Shown here: one piece after another, positions 38,901-53,900 of the stretch
Numbering within the stretch: the first letter of the stretch is position 1
Layout of the letters: the number at the start of each line of letters is the position of its first letter
Source of the DNA: Turritopsis dohrnii
Lineage: Eukaryota; Cnidaria; Hydrozoa; Anthoathecata; Oceaniidae
Length of the DNA stretch: 64,000 bases
Assembly (NCBI GenBank): GCA_027922465.2
Contig: BQMF02000045.1
Coordinates: forward strand, 124,001 to 188,000
Direction of reading: 5' to 3'
Made by a program: the position numbers and the translations under genes
Notes under the pieces: generated by a model
What the model was told of the DNA's origin: nothing
Databases searched by the model: none
Seen by the model: the letters and a program-made list of their open reading frames with translations, nothing else

Positions 38901-41900
38901 AATATGATGCTCTCATGAGGGTAGGTATTTTTCATATCAGGATAGCTGTACATCTGACAGAAAAAAGCCGATACCATTAACATTAACGCATAAACAACAT
39001 AGTTTAATAAGCAATATTATGACGTGTATTCTCTATTACTTCATCCATTTTTTTCCAGTTTTCTTGTGTCACAGTGAGCGTCTGAATAAAGAGCTCAATC
39101 TGTTGTAAAGTCTTTTGCCATTTCACGATGTCGTCAATAAAGGAAGTAGCAGCAGTGCTGTTTGACATACTCTGCAATGACACCTGTCAAAACAATGAGA
39201 TTGAATAATTTTGACATTCATCCAAATGAAAAGAAAAATCTGTGAAAAGATGTTACTAGAGTACCAAAAGCCAATCAAAAATGAATCGTGCAAAGATATC
39301 CTTGATCAATGATTTAACAATTTCCCATTGCCCCTGCCCCACAAATTACCTCCAAATGTTTTTGTCATTCTTTCTTTTATTCAATGCTGTGGGAAGCAAA
39401 GTTCATGTTTGCAATGTCAGAGTCGTGTTTAAAAACTGTTGTGGGAAAAGTGTGACAAGTTTTGAGGTTTTAGCCTGATACTCATGCATAAGCATCACAG
39501 TCTAAGTTACAATATCATTGAATTTCCAAACGTAATTGTTTATCCTACACATTTGGTGATTCCATTTCACTTGCAAAATGGTATTCAAGACTCTTTTAAT
39601 CATTCTCATGCAAACTGTTTGGCATAAGATTTTTATCTAATGCAGATTATATATTTTTTTGCTAACTATATTTTATAACAGTCAAATTTATTTAACCGGC
39701 TACCAGTAGAATTAAAGGGAACATAATTGCAGGCCAATTGCGTAGTAACTTTAAAGAAGCTTGCCTTACTTTCATTTGTAATGTCCAAGATTATCAATTT
39801 ATAGTACAATTAAGGGAACTCTTTTGTAATGCAAACAATTCCTTCATGATGTTTTAGCAATGGTAAAACCATTGAGATTGTCAATATATTTTTCATAATA
39901 ATTATGTGCTGATTTGTGATGAATTACTTTTATTTATTGCTAAGTTAAATAAAATTGATCATAACACCAAGGATTTAGCTTCAAATTGTGCAATATTTTG
40001 AACCAAATTCTGCAATTGAAAGCAAGTGGAAACAGCGGTGATAAATGTTTAGAGAAATCAAATATTCCTTCAAGAAAACATCATTAAACAAGATGCCCTG
40101 ACAGGCATAAGGTTTTCTGCAAGACCAGCTAAAGCATGAAAAATGAAAGACTAATCCCGCTTGAAACTTTGTCAACCTTTGTTCATCTCCTGGGCTGATG
40201 GCAATTTACATTTTAAAAAAACTTTTTCAAAAAAAATATAAGAAACAAAGTAAAAGCGAAAAATTCATCAGAAATACTATGTTTTAAACTAACTTTATTT
40301 TTGTCTACTTTTTTTCTACCACGCATTTAAAAATATAGCTTTTATAAAGTTTAATTATGAACAACTCCGATGAATTTTGCTAACTGCGAGAGAGCTTCAA
40401 AGCACAAAACGTTACCAACAACGAACTTTTAAAATCATAGGTTTATGGTTTATTACAAGCAATGCTTCGAATTGGGTGCAACTGAATTTCTCCATTGCAT
40501 TATTAGTGGGAGTAATGTCTATTTTTTGTGAATAAGTGGCAAAATACTAAAATACTTATATCAAGAATGTTTTGATAGTTTTCATGTAAAGGCATGCACA
40601 CAATTTCAAAAAACCACTAGGTTTGGACAGCAGGAAAAAAAAAATTATTGCTTTCGCAGAAATCCAAAAATCAACACAGCCATTGATAAAACCTAGCAAA
40701 GCAACATAATTTCAAAACGTGCCATGTATTCCCATTTATGGAAAACTTATTATGCTCACTTTTTACATATATTTTGTACATTATTTTATCCCTCGTATTT
40801 TAGGGTACTGTCGAACCCATTTCCAGAAAACTTTGACTGGATACGACTTTGTGTTTTGCATAGAAATATAAACTTTGTTCCCTGGCCTGTCCGACATAAA
40901 AATTCAAAAAGCCTTTGTGGCAATTTATTTTCATACAAAATGGATAAGGCATTCCCAGATTGATGGTGATAATGAAATATACACACAATTAAAAGTAGTA
41001 ATTCCATTTGTGCCTTGAAGCTCTTGCTGAATTTAATTTCAGTAGTGTTGTGATCACAAACTACAACATAATGTATCAATAAGATGAAGACAAACCTGAT
41101 GAGAATGTAATTCTTCCAAAACTGGTTGTACATTATCCACTAGAAACCTTTCAGGATCCTATGCATACATTATGATGATTGTTAGATATTAAAGAAAATG
41201 CATGATATTATTGTCAAGAACTTAAGAAACTTGCCTCATCATAGTTTGTGAATGTATTGGTGAAACTTGCAACTGATAGTAAACGAGATCGGTGTCTTGC
41301 AGCAGGTATGTAAGAAGTCACCCCAAACCCTATTTCTGACTCAGTTCCACCAAACTCACTGACCTAAATATTAAAAAAAATACATTTAATTAGCCCAATA
41401 GCCCAATCAAGATGAATATATACCCTTTCCCAAAACAACACTGTTGTGATGAAACTACAAACATTTTACGAACATATTTACAGTATGTATGGATCCGAAA
41501 TGCAGAACAATAATAACATACAGAGCAAGAAGCATTATCATTTGTTGACTTTCCTAACATCAACTTTGTGTGCTTCTTCATTTCGAATGTTTTACTTAAC
41601 CATATCTCTTCATACAGTTTTAACATGTTTTCGATAGTGACATCTTTCATAGACTTCTTCACGACAGAGCAAACTTCCTCAAGATTATGTTGCAAACCAA
41701 GTTCGATCAGCTGTTTGAGGGTCATTTTGGATAGCGTATCATCGTTGACGTTAGCTGTGCTGCCAGTTAAACGAAGCAATTGTTTCCAATGTCGTGGACG
41801 AAGTGATGCTTTACCAAGGTCTTCCATTATTGGTATGCAAATCTAACATGAGCAAGATCTTTTGTATTATTTTATAACCAATTTTGTTCACTTTGGTAAT

Positions 41901-44900
41901 CTCATTACATGTTGTTATGCATTTTCTTTTGTATACAAAAAATGTCTTATGGCAATATTAAGTTTGATGCTTTTTGCAATTTGCACACATTATTCTCATC
42001 CAGGATTTTCACTTCCTGCACTAAACCAATGTGAATTTCTCTTTGAAAGGAAACAGATAGTACATTGTCATTTCTATTTTTATTATTTTGACTTTTTCCC
42101 TTATCATGTATTCTTGAGCACTGGGAATTACAATCAATGTTCTACGATGACACTTCTTCTTCTATTCTAACATTTTTTATTCAAACATAAATCTTCACAC
42201 CTGTATTTCGTTGATGATTTCTATACAATACAAAGTGATATCCCAGCTGTGTGCTTTATCAGAAAGTCTCTTCACCAATTCATGCTGTGCTTGTAGACCT
42301 TTCTTCAAAAGCCTTGTCTTAATTTTGTTCCAACGATGACGTTTCCACTCAGTATGCTGGTCTTTAATAAATCTAAACAAGACTCATGGTACTTTTATTT
42401 CCACTTGTACTACTCACATTTTTCCTGTAAGCCACTTCATAACTTACTTGTATGTCTGCCAGACTTGATGTAATAAGACTAATTCATCCTTCATTCTGAA
42501 AAATAAGTAAACCATAGCTTAGTATGAAATAACTAATAATTTCCGAAATGATTTAACCAATCCTTCTAACTTTTGTGCTGCACCCATGTTAAAAAGTTGG
42601 TGATGAAAAATGGAATGGAATTGCATCCATTAGCACTTGAAGGACTGATGAAAAACCTATATCGGATCAGTTTTGTATGACCATCACCAACCATCACCAA
42701 GATATCACCAAATAAAGATTTTAATGATGTTAAAAACCCCAAAGCACCCACCAGAATAAGAGTGGAATGTACATTGAAAATTATAATAATTAAGACATTA
42801 TTCATTACTGACCTGTTAATCAGTGAAAAGTCTACTATCTCCTGCTCCAAAAGTTCTTGAAGTTGAACCAAGTCCTAGAAAACAAATTACATACGCTCAA
42901 ATTACTAACTTGGGGAAATTTAAAAGGCTCGTAATATTAAAAACTAAGCACTCACAAAATAAAAACTTTTCAACTCAAGTAAAATAATTGGACATAGTTT
43001 GGAACAGTATAGGTCGCTCGCGATATTTTCTTAAGGAATACAGAATACAGTATAAAAACTAACTTGAGCTTCTCTCTTGATATCATCGAGTTCTTTCTGA
43101 AATTGATCAATCATAGTATATGCAAATGAAACATCAACATCCCTGGTGTATATATGGGAATCTTCCATTTCGTTTTGTAAGTTCTTGCAATGCTCGTTGA
43201 AATCTTGTAAGACCTTTCAATAAATAATACTGACACTATCATTGCTGTACGGTCACATGCACACAAGACAGACAAAATAAACACAGTAGTACACTTAAGG
43301 TTTATTAGGGTAAATCAGACCTTGACTATGTGTTTTTCTTGTGCTTGGATCTTTGGGCTGATCTTTTGTTTAGCTTGGCTTACTTTCATTTTCAGGTTAT
43401 TCCATCTAAAACAGTACATGAATGCTTAGTATAGATTTTATTATCAAGAAACTGTTACAACTTTAATAGTTACTATATTAGGCAAAGAAAGGTTGCAGTA
43501 ATGTTGAAAAAAAAAGAAAACATATTGATTGGAAATAAATCTACAATCTGGATACCTGGATGGAGCTACAGCATATAATCGTTGCGTGATTGCCGGCAAA
43601 TTCTGACCATACTTTTCAAGGAGCAGTATGGTTTTCTTCATTGTAGCAAACTTTGCATCAAGTTCAGTTTGCTGACAACTCACCTAGAAAAAAAAGAAAT
43701 AATTATAGAATAATCTTAACAAGTATGTTGATAACATCACATTTAAGTAAACATCTAACCTCATTAAAAATATTCATTAGTTTCATTAGTGACTTCACGT
43801 CTCGTTCATCTCCAGTTATTCCTTCAATGTTTGGTTCTACACGATTTAAAAATGCATCCAGTGAATTCAATGTCTCTTGAACCTGTACAGGAAATAGAAA
43901 AAAACATGGTTATAAAATAAAAATTATAAAAAATCGTTTACATGTTAGCTGTTTCTATGTCCACTCACTTGATCAGAAAGATATTTTGTGTATGTATACA
44001 ACCACTTTGATGCATAGGTTTCGATTGTCTCCAAGATTGGTTGCATGTTCACACGAAGCCATGTTAAGTCACTCTTTCTCTCTGCTGTTTGAAGTTCCTT
44101 TAGTGCATTCTTAAAAAAGTATAAAGCAGGTTATAAGAACTCTATAATAAAATTATTCAAGCCACCATGCAAATTCATTGAAAAAGCACTTTGAAAGAGT
44201 ACTTATTAATAGAAAACTATACAATTATACACACCAGTTCAATGGAAATGCACTTTGCCGCAGTGTTTTTTTTCCCACTGGGAAACTAACTGCAATAAAG
44301 TTTTACCTGAAAAACAGCAATTTCAGCATCAAAATCATCTAATTCAGGTTTGCGGGTATCTGATTCTTTTTTTCTAAACATCTGTTTATCTGCCAACCCC
44401 ATCATGTGACTTGTATATCCAGTTGATACTGATTTCACCATAGAGGAACATACCGAACTTAAATAAGATGACAAACGATCTTGTCAATAATTTATTACAA
44501 ACTATAGTAGCTAGTAAGAATGTCAACAATCAAGCAATGAATATACTTTCGTGATGAACAAAGAAGTTAGAAGCTCTTAACCTTTTCATACCTGTCTGCT
44601 TCATCCTTTAGCTTGTTTAAGAAAATAAAAATCATTTTAAATCTGTCTAGAAGTTTGGAAATACATTTGCAAAACAAAAAGTGTAATTCATAATTGCATA
44701 AAAATTATCAAAAATAAACTACCTATTATCTTTGAGGTCATTTCTTGATTTTATTCCCATCCTCGATTTATCTTGTCTGATTCGCTCAGATTGAGTCCGT
44801 TCATGATGATGGACAGTAATATTGCCTGATAAAAACTCTTTGAAAGTAGAATGAACATCTTGTGTCCATAAAAACGCATAATCCTTAAAAACTTCACATA

Positions 44901-47900
44901 AATCCTAAAAACAGACAGAGAAAGAGAAAACATGAATTTGCTGTCAGGAGATTTTATGGTGTAAATAAAACAATTCAGAAATAAGTGTGATAAAAACACA
45001 TCAACCTTGCACTGTACAGAACAATCATTTATGAACTCTTTGATGTTGTCAACCATTGATTGTATTTTTGAATGGAGTGCCATATCTCCCTTAATGAAAC
45101 AAGAAAAACAAGACATGGGTGCGGTAGTGATGGGAAGAAGGCTCAACAATAGAATCTTGAATAAACCTTAACGATGGTACTCAACAGAAGTTTCTAAACA
45201 ACAAACACTGAAAATCTGATGCTCGAAGTTCATTCTTAATGACATGACAATTAAGAATAAATCCATGATGGCAGATATTTGGGCTAGGCAATAATTTTAT
45301 GAATTGAATTTTGTGTGCCATAATCAAGAGCTATACTATTAAACTATTATCATAGCATGCCATTAAGTATTAAAGGCATGCTATGATACAAATACAATCA
45401 GACAAACATTTGCTTATCCTAATGCTTTCTCTGCATTACAGCAAGGACAATTACACATTATTGTGAGTTTCAGCTTCAAGCAATATGATAATTATCAATA
45501 CGCTGTCTAATACAAGAGAAAATTGATTCAGTACCTCTGTTGATTGCAATGGTTTTAGCAATGTATCACGAATCATAACATCTTCAAGCCATTGATGGAT
45601 GACTTCTTTCATTGATATATCAGAAAAATTTGGATCAATAGGTGGAGAGAAAAAAACAATCTGGCCAATCAAGTGATTATCAATCTGAAGAATAGGCTGT
45701 AATGTGGTCTCACCCACCTAAATAGAAGTAAGAAAACCTCAAAACAAATTGCAAACCTAGATGAACTTCATCTCGTACTTTAAGTTAAAGGGAAACGAAA
45801 ATAAACAATAACTTTCCAAGTTGACATGAGATTCAATCTTTATTGAGCATCTTCATAGAAGGAAGCATGTCTTACCCTTTTAAGCATCAATCATCTTTTT
45901 TATAAGGAGCACTTAAAAAGAGGCACTCATCATTATTGTCTGTCATGCTACAATACCTGTAAACTTTTTGCTACCATCTTGTTATACAAGTATTGTAAAG
46001 ATGTAATGATGGATTGCTGTATCCCTTCTTTGATTAATTTGTTGACATAGTCAAGATAGGTCAGCCACTGTGGTGATGTTCTACTCATTCCAATAACTTG
46101 GAATGATTTTTCAAGCAATTCCATTATTTTCTTGTAGCCCGAAATCACTTTATCATTGATTTCTCTATTGATTAACCTGAAATCAAAAAGACCTTTGACA
46201 AAAAAAAAACCTTAAGTCATTTTATTGATTTCAAAGATTTCAGTGACTAATTCCCTATGCACTAAAAGATTAGTAGAGGTTTATTTACCATAGTCCATTT
46301 TCCTATTAAAGTGGCTAAATAAACTCTGCAATTACAGCGTTTGAGTTATGACATTTTCAACTACAATCCAACACGTGGTGAATTTTGGGAAATACTTTTA
46401 CAGAGAATTACGCAATGAGATATGTATGTGCTATTTTTATTCATAATCTTTAGCAATCCCTTTTTTAATGGTAGTTTCATTCAAAAAAGTATGTAGCTAC
46501 CAGTCTGCGTTTTCAAGAATAAATCTGTATGGTGGTATATATTTATGGTATTCATCCTAGCTTAAAACCAAAATTCCTCTCACTTTTGCTTCTCATTCCA
46601 TTCGTCTACTTTATATGGTGCCAGCATGGGTTCATCATAGCATAATTCCAGTATATGAGTCGACCATGAGTCAATGATATTGCTGATACTGCTGTAATTT
46701 TGTTTGATACATTGTAAACATCGAAACAAATCATTACATATCAAATGAACAACATCTTCTACATAGTCGTAAACTTTGACGTCATTCCATGTCAGTCGTT
46801 TTCTACCTTCCTCCAGCATCTAAAGATAAATGTAGGTACGGAAATCTTACCTGCAAAAAAAAACCTTTATCTAAACGAATAGAAATGGTTCGATTTAATG
46901 CATTTCATTAAAAGATAATAAACAAGAGTGTGAACAATGAAGACCCAACAACTGCTCAAATAAGTTCAGACTAGAATGATGAGAAGATGAGAATTGAAAT
47001 TAATTACAAGTGGAGTCTGCAGAGTAGTGCCCTCTTTAGTTATTTCATTCATTCATTCAAAATGTTACTTAACATTAGTACCAGAAATTTTGAGCAAAAC
47101 TCGCTATCATTTTCTACATTGCTATCTGTGAAGAAATTTCATGCTAAATCTAATCATTTTAAACCTATGTAGATTCTATGTGATGGAGTTTGTCAGACGC
47201 CACAATACAATCAAAAGTGTAACATACAATTAATGTACTATAATGCCCATAAACATCCGTCAGCCTTTCAGAAAAAACCTTTTTAGTTTAAATCATGTCA
47301 AAACTTTCTCTACAACCAATAGATTAGTCTTTCAGTAGTTGTTAGACAAAAGCATCATTTTCCAAATACCTTTTCGGCTCTCACCAACTTTTCTTGAACA
47401 AGTGGTTCCTCAATATCTTGGATATCTTCCATAATCAGACGATATTGAGATACAGCTGTTTTTAATCGTAAAGCCACCGACTGAATGACATTAACATCAA
47501 CTTGTTGAATTTTTTGCATAATATCTCTTGAAAGTTGTAGATTAACCGGAGATGAAATCAGGAAAGTGATTTCATGTAGACAAGTCAACAGGTCTACATC
47601 CAGATTTATAGCAACATATTTTTGGTCGTATTCCTACAAGAGATGGGACCATAACAATTATACCAATATCCTATTTACCTCAAACATGACAAAAAGGTAA
47701 ACAAACCAGGATTGGCTCCTTCAACTTGTTCAAAATTTCAACATCAAAGCTCTTTAACCAACTTTCAATGACATCTTTTTCTTTCCTAAAGTATTACAAA
47801 ATAATTTGACACCCTGATATCACATGGGAATTGACAAAATATACCAACAGCTAAAAGTTTATTTCCATTTCATTGGTATTTTTATTTTGATCACTCGTCA

Positions 47901-50900
47901 ACAGAGAATTTCTTTGGTATAACCAACATAATGTTAAAAAATGATCACATGTGGGAGAAAAACAAGATAGCAAAAAGTAGGATCAACCAATTAATCTTAA
48001 GGAAATAGTCAAAATAATCCCTTCAAGGTATGCCAACACCACAGGTAATAAATTTAATTCCATGCACAGTAATAATTAAAAAAATAATATTAAGATTTAC
48101 ATTTTGATGTTCTTTCTCAGGTCAAGGAAACTGTCCTTGACTTTCCATCCTGTTTCACCTTTGAAACACATGGGAACAACATTATTCATTTGAGTCATTG
48201 TATCCTGCAACGAAGACGAAAGAATTTTACTCTTCTACAATCAAAATTTCTATGAAGGCTTAGTTGTAAGTTGACCTTACTTCCAATCTCCCCAGAAGAG
48301 ATCGTAACCACAATAACTGATCAGCTATAGGTGGAAGATGACAGTGAGTGCAGGTCCTTGAGACATTATAAGCAAGCAACTGCATTGTGTTAGATATCTG
48401 GTGTTGCATATCTTCAACAAAATTATCTAGCGTTTTCTTAAGAGCAGTCTAAAAAAAAAAGAAAATAACTTTCAGCAAACAACCAGCTAATCAATGCTTT
48501 TCTTTTCTCAATAATGAAAGAACATTATAATAATAACAATAACAACACAATAATACTGATGTAAATGGTGAAAGTATACATTTCGGTCTTACTTGGACTA
48601 AGTCTCTCTTGATAACACCATGAAAAACTTCCAACAAGCAAAGCTTTGATTTGGTATCCCAGCAGAGCTTCAGGTTTTCAACCAAAATGCCACCGAGTCG
48701 GATTTCCAAATCCTGATGTTTTGATAAACAATTTTAATGAACTGGTATGAGTTTCTTTAATGGAATAAAAATATCTGCACTTACTCTGACTGACGAACGA
48801 AACTGAAAAAACGATGGCTCAAATTTTTGGTCGCTGCACATATCTAGCAAATCCTAAACAAAACAAGAAAAAGCAACCAGGATAAGTGAAACAAACGATG
48901 GATATGAGATAGGAGGGAATTAATTCAAACCTTACTACCTTAACGTTTTCATTGAATAATGCCCAAGCTTCCGTGAAAAGTTCTTGAATCTCCACAACTT
49001 GAGCATTAGCAGCAAGGCTTCCTGCTCCATTGTTTTCGGTAACCATCTTCAAATTGGAAAATTGCTGTGTAACTTCAACCAACTCCAAAGCATCGTTGCA
49101 TCTTTCCATGAAGGAATTTAATCTGGAAAAAACGTTACTAGATCTAGCTGGCCATGGAGAATCCTCCCAGAAGTTATCAAGATTTGTTGTTGGTGTGTTT
49201 GGGTCTTTTAATTTGGTGAACAGACCGAGACCTCGTTTTGTCCGGGCATTTCTGTATATAGAACTATGCCATGTGACACCAGTGTCTTCTTCACTGAAAT
49301 TACAAAGAAAACATATGAATGTTTTAATTCTTACATAAACTTAAATAACTTTAATTCTTAACAGAATACTTAAAAAATTAATTATTTAAAATTACTACGA
49401 CATCAAAAATAGACAAAATCTAACTTTGTAGATGTGCACAAGAAACTCATTCGCCAACTACATCAAAGTACCTGATTTTCAGTTCAGAAACAACTGATCA
49501 CACTATCACAGTTTGTTTACAAAAATCTTTCCACTTACCACATTCCAGATTGTTCTTCCATCTTCACTTTATTAATAGCGTCTGCTTGTTCCTTTGTATC
49601 CAAATAAGTACCTCGAAAAGCAGCACAAATCTGCAGACACTCTTTCAAGAGAACATTACTCTGAAATAATTAGGAAACGTTACTACCTGAAAAAGTATAT
49701 TGCATGAAATATATTTTCACATTTTGTAAACCAAATTACTGAAATAAAATACCTCTTCATTATTGAATATATCTGTTCCAACAATGAGTTTGGCTTTTGC
49801 AATTATGTTATTTGCTATCATTTTTAAAAGTCGATATAAGTTAGTCCGCTGATGATAATACCTGTAAAATGAAGAAATAACATTCAAAAATGGCTGACAC
49901 ACATACACACAAACTGTTTCCAAAATGACAAAATCCAAATGTACAAAACTTTCTGATTGTAAATAAACCAGTTTTCAGCTTTAAATTACTATGATAAAGG
50001 TTGCATATGTTGTGTCGGTTTGGGTGAGGAGCAACAGCATTATGATACATAATGACTCATAGCTAATGACAGCTATGTACAAAAATGCTCATTTTGAGAT
50101 CCATACATTAACGGCCCTAGACAACTATATTTGTTCAAAAAAAAATCTTACAAGTCTTACCCTGAATATGTCCAGACTAACAGAAGAGTGTGCATCATAG
50201 GTCGAAAGGAATTAATTAATTCTTTTGAGGAAAACCCAGTCGACATTGCATCAAAATATGTTTCCAAGGTTCTTAAATACACTAAGTTATTGACTATCTC
50301 ACTTTCCGCCTTAAAACAAAGAAGAAGAAAACAGGAATACAGTCAATGGCTCATAATTTCAAAAGCATTTCTTCAATATAACATAATATTTCCACTGATT
50401 TGTTCTGACAAATAAAAAAAAAAAATATAAATAAAATAACTTATGTTTGGGATAAAACTTTATAGCATGGTTATTCAAAATCTCAACTGTGAGGTTCTTA
50501 CACTTGCAATATCCCGTTTGATTAAGTGAAATGACTGCGCAGTAACTACTGCCAGCTTCTTCTAATGACAGTCAGAATGTTTATGATCTGAGGTGAGCAT
50601 ATCTGTTCATTGATAACGTGAACGAGTGATTGACGATCTTTCCAAAACTGAATGGATGAACAGAAAAAAAGTGTCACTGTTACTTCAAAGAAGCATCACA
50701 TACAGCTCTCTGTGCTTTAAGTTTCTGTCAGTTATTCACTAAAAAGCTAGTATATAAGTATATAAAGCATGGACCTTCATCTCAGCAGCAGGTGTTGGAA
50801 ATGCACCATGCAATTTGCGTATATCAACATTGACATCAAATTTCAAAGCATTCTACAATAAAACGTTTACAATCACTCATACATGCACAAATGCAACAAG

Positions 50901-53900
50901 TTATCTACATGAAATACATTACTGTTATGAATATACCTTAATCTGTTTTATCCAACCAATCAGAGTCGTCTCAAGAATATGCACAACAACAGGCTTTCTA
51001 TGACTGTATGAAGCCACTTCGGTTAGAACTTGCATGGATGGTAGTGGTAATATCACAGTGCCCTGCACAAAGCAAAGCATTGAAGCTACTCAATAATAAG
51101 GCATTAGCTGCAGGGTGTTATTTACCTATTACCCTTTACCATTTATATACCCATAAGAATATTACTCGTCAATTCTAATACTAAATGTTAGAATTAATTC
51201 AGATTCCGATCGGACCATTCAATACGCAAAATCATTATGATGATAATATCTAGCCCTGTTCTACAAGTAAAAGTTGGAGAAGATGAAGTTTATAGATACC
51301 TTATTTTTGCCATCAATAACTTGGGTGATACTTAAGAGGCGATGCAGTAATTCTAACATCTTATCACTTTGAGCACCATTTCCTTGCTCTGTGCTCAACA
51401 TCGGTACAAATAACATTCTAGTTAAAACTTCAAAATGCTCCAAAATATTCACATTCCAGTCCATATAAAACACTTCATCGTTGATGTTTTCACGAGTAAT
51501 CTTGCCAGCAGTTGGCTTCTTAATAAATACAATGAATTTGCTGTGAACTTGTGTGGGTGCATCCAGTGATGCACATAATGTTTGTTTTGGTTGTTCTGCA
51601 TAATATACAAACAACTGTTTGTTGTTTCGCTTGGACAAGAAATTCAGCAAAGAATAGCTAAGTAGAAATGATGTGAAATTTTTAGAAAATCAGAGCAGAG
51701 TATCGGAAAGAACTACTCAACAAATTTTGGTTGTTAAATGTCATTAAACTCAATGTATTCCTGATGAGGATGTGGACATTACAACATTAGAATTTCATAG
51801 TAAACCTTTCAATGATTTTGTGGATTAATATTTTATATTAATATTAATATTAATATTTTCATGTCCTTACAAATTTTGTGTATAATATTTTTTTTAAGTT
51901 TGTGAAAGAATCTTGAGGTGTTTGTGATAAAGACATAGTTGTTGAATTCCTACAGATCAATTTTTGCAATAAAAAACAAAAACAAAATAAAACGAATAAA
52001 ACTAAAAACTTAACAAAACTCAGTCTGTGTAAGTTATATATCTTAATACTAAGCTTAAACTTTACATAAAAGCTTTTCCTATCGCCACAGTCAATTCCAT
52101 ATAAATCTTTTAAAAAAAGTTAGGTTAAAAACAGATCTGTGATGTATAAAAATCATTTAAAACAATGATATATATATACAAAACCCTTAACTCAAAAAAA
52201 CACTGTTTACTTTATACTTATTAACTTACATATTACTTACCGATTTTCTTCATTGTGTAGAAGATGTTTCAGCTCATCAGCTCGGGGTTTAAGAGAAGAC
52301 GCTACTCTTGCTTCGATCCACCTCAGTCTTTCATCCATTTCCATCACTAAACTTTCATTTTTAGATGCTATTTCAAAATAATACTTGTCATTACATTAGT
52401 GGAAAAAGATGAAGTCTTCCTACACATTTCAAAACCATTTAAGACATCTGAAAGATTGTATTTGAGAAACTTCTTCAGTATTTGTAATTTTAATTCTAAT
52501 ACATTAAATCAATGGAAAGTTGTACTTAATTATAAACGATACTATAATATAAAATTTATGTTAATTTTCACCATAACATATTATATTCTACCTTCAGTGC
52601 AAAGTGAATCATTTTATGTATTGAAAGTGGAATAAAATTTTCCAAAAAGCCTTTGCAAAAACTGTTGCTGACATTGAAATATTCATTTACTCAGTATGGA
52701 GTATCAAGATACGACATGACTGGACTCGAACACGGGTCGCAGCGGTTGCACTCAAAAGTACTAACCACTACACCATCGCTGCACATTGTAACATTGTCAT
52801 GTGTACTTGTGTAAACAATATTAGGAAATGGGAGGAGAAGAGACAATAAGATTTTAACAGAAGTGTGAATAGTTGCAAAAGCTTTTAAAAGTTTTTATAC
52901 TCATCTTCTTTTAAATTAAGAGTTACTCGGTGATGAACAGTAAAGCTTAATCTGGTGAATGGAATAATTCTAGAATCATTAGGAAGAGCTATAGTCTGAT
53001 TTCAGAATATGTAGTACTTAAAACATTTCTACACCATCATTATGCAATTTTAATAGTCCCTGTTTGTCAACCATCCAACCACTGTTTTGTACGAGTCAAA
53101 ATATATCACAAAAGATCGCACCAGTGGTTGTTTGTGCTAAAATCATTTCTTCTGTAAACTATGCATTATGAAAGTCATTGCTTGAGACAAAACAAGATTT
53201 TTTTACTTTCATTGACTTACCCTTACACTAACCTTGAATTCTCTTTAAAGTTTGCAATTTACAACATTATGAAAACTTAAATGCATAAGTCATGGGATAA
53301 TACAGGTCAAAAACCATAGCACAATGTGCTATTGGGCGTCGAAACTCGAAAACAAAATAAAAATAGAAGAGGAGGAGCTAGGCGGTAAACAAGGAGTTGT
53401 ATTTCTGCGCCAGCACATGTAAAGGACATCTCAGAGATTATTTTTCCATTAGTAATCAATCTATACCTTCTAAAATGAATGTGCAGTTCTCCTAGAAGAA
53501 AAAAGGCATCAAAATGTTAACTTACAATAAGATTTGAGCAACACTCTACGACAATAATACCGTAAAGCGGGGTGACTTGAAACACCCGGGGTGACTTGAA
53601 ACAGCGTCAAAAAATGATATTTCTCATGAAATAATGAATGAAATTCTGGGTTTTTTTCAGATTCCGTTCCAAGACTATCTAGAGCAACATTCGATAGAAA
53701 AATTTTATGAATCAAGGAAGTTCTTTGGAAACTGAAGATGGACAAAGCGCCGAAAATCAGTACCCCTGCAAGGGATCGTCTCCAAAATGTGTCAAATGAT
53801 TTAGACGTTTTTAGACGTTTTTAAAACGTCCAACAACTACCTTAAAAACGTCTAAATTTTAACCGATTAAATTTTAGACACGTTGTAGACGTTTGAAAAC

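Noticed and set aside
41862..42170. A 102-codon plus-strand frame between linker exons
   Set aside because: It lies in an intron of the dynein-like gene and has a Phe/Tyr-rich composition expected from AT-rich DNA.
44592..44605. A 14-nt candidate exon (AG before GATGAAGCAGACAG, followed by GTATG)
   Set aside because: Including it breaks the reading frame; exons 44723-44904 and 44307-44457 join in phase without it.
53509..53745. A 78-codon minus-strand frame upstream of the microexon as a dynein exon
   Set aside because: It consists largely of the terminal repeat of element W and would not splice in phase.
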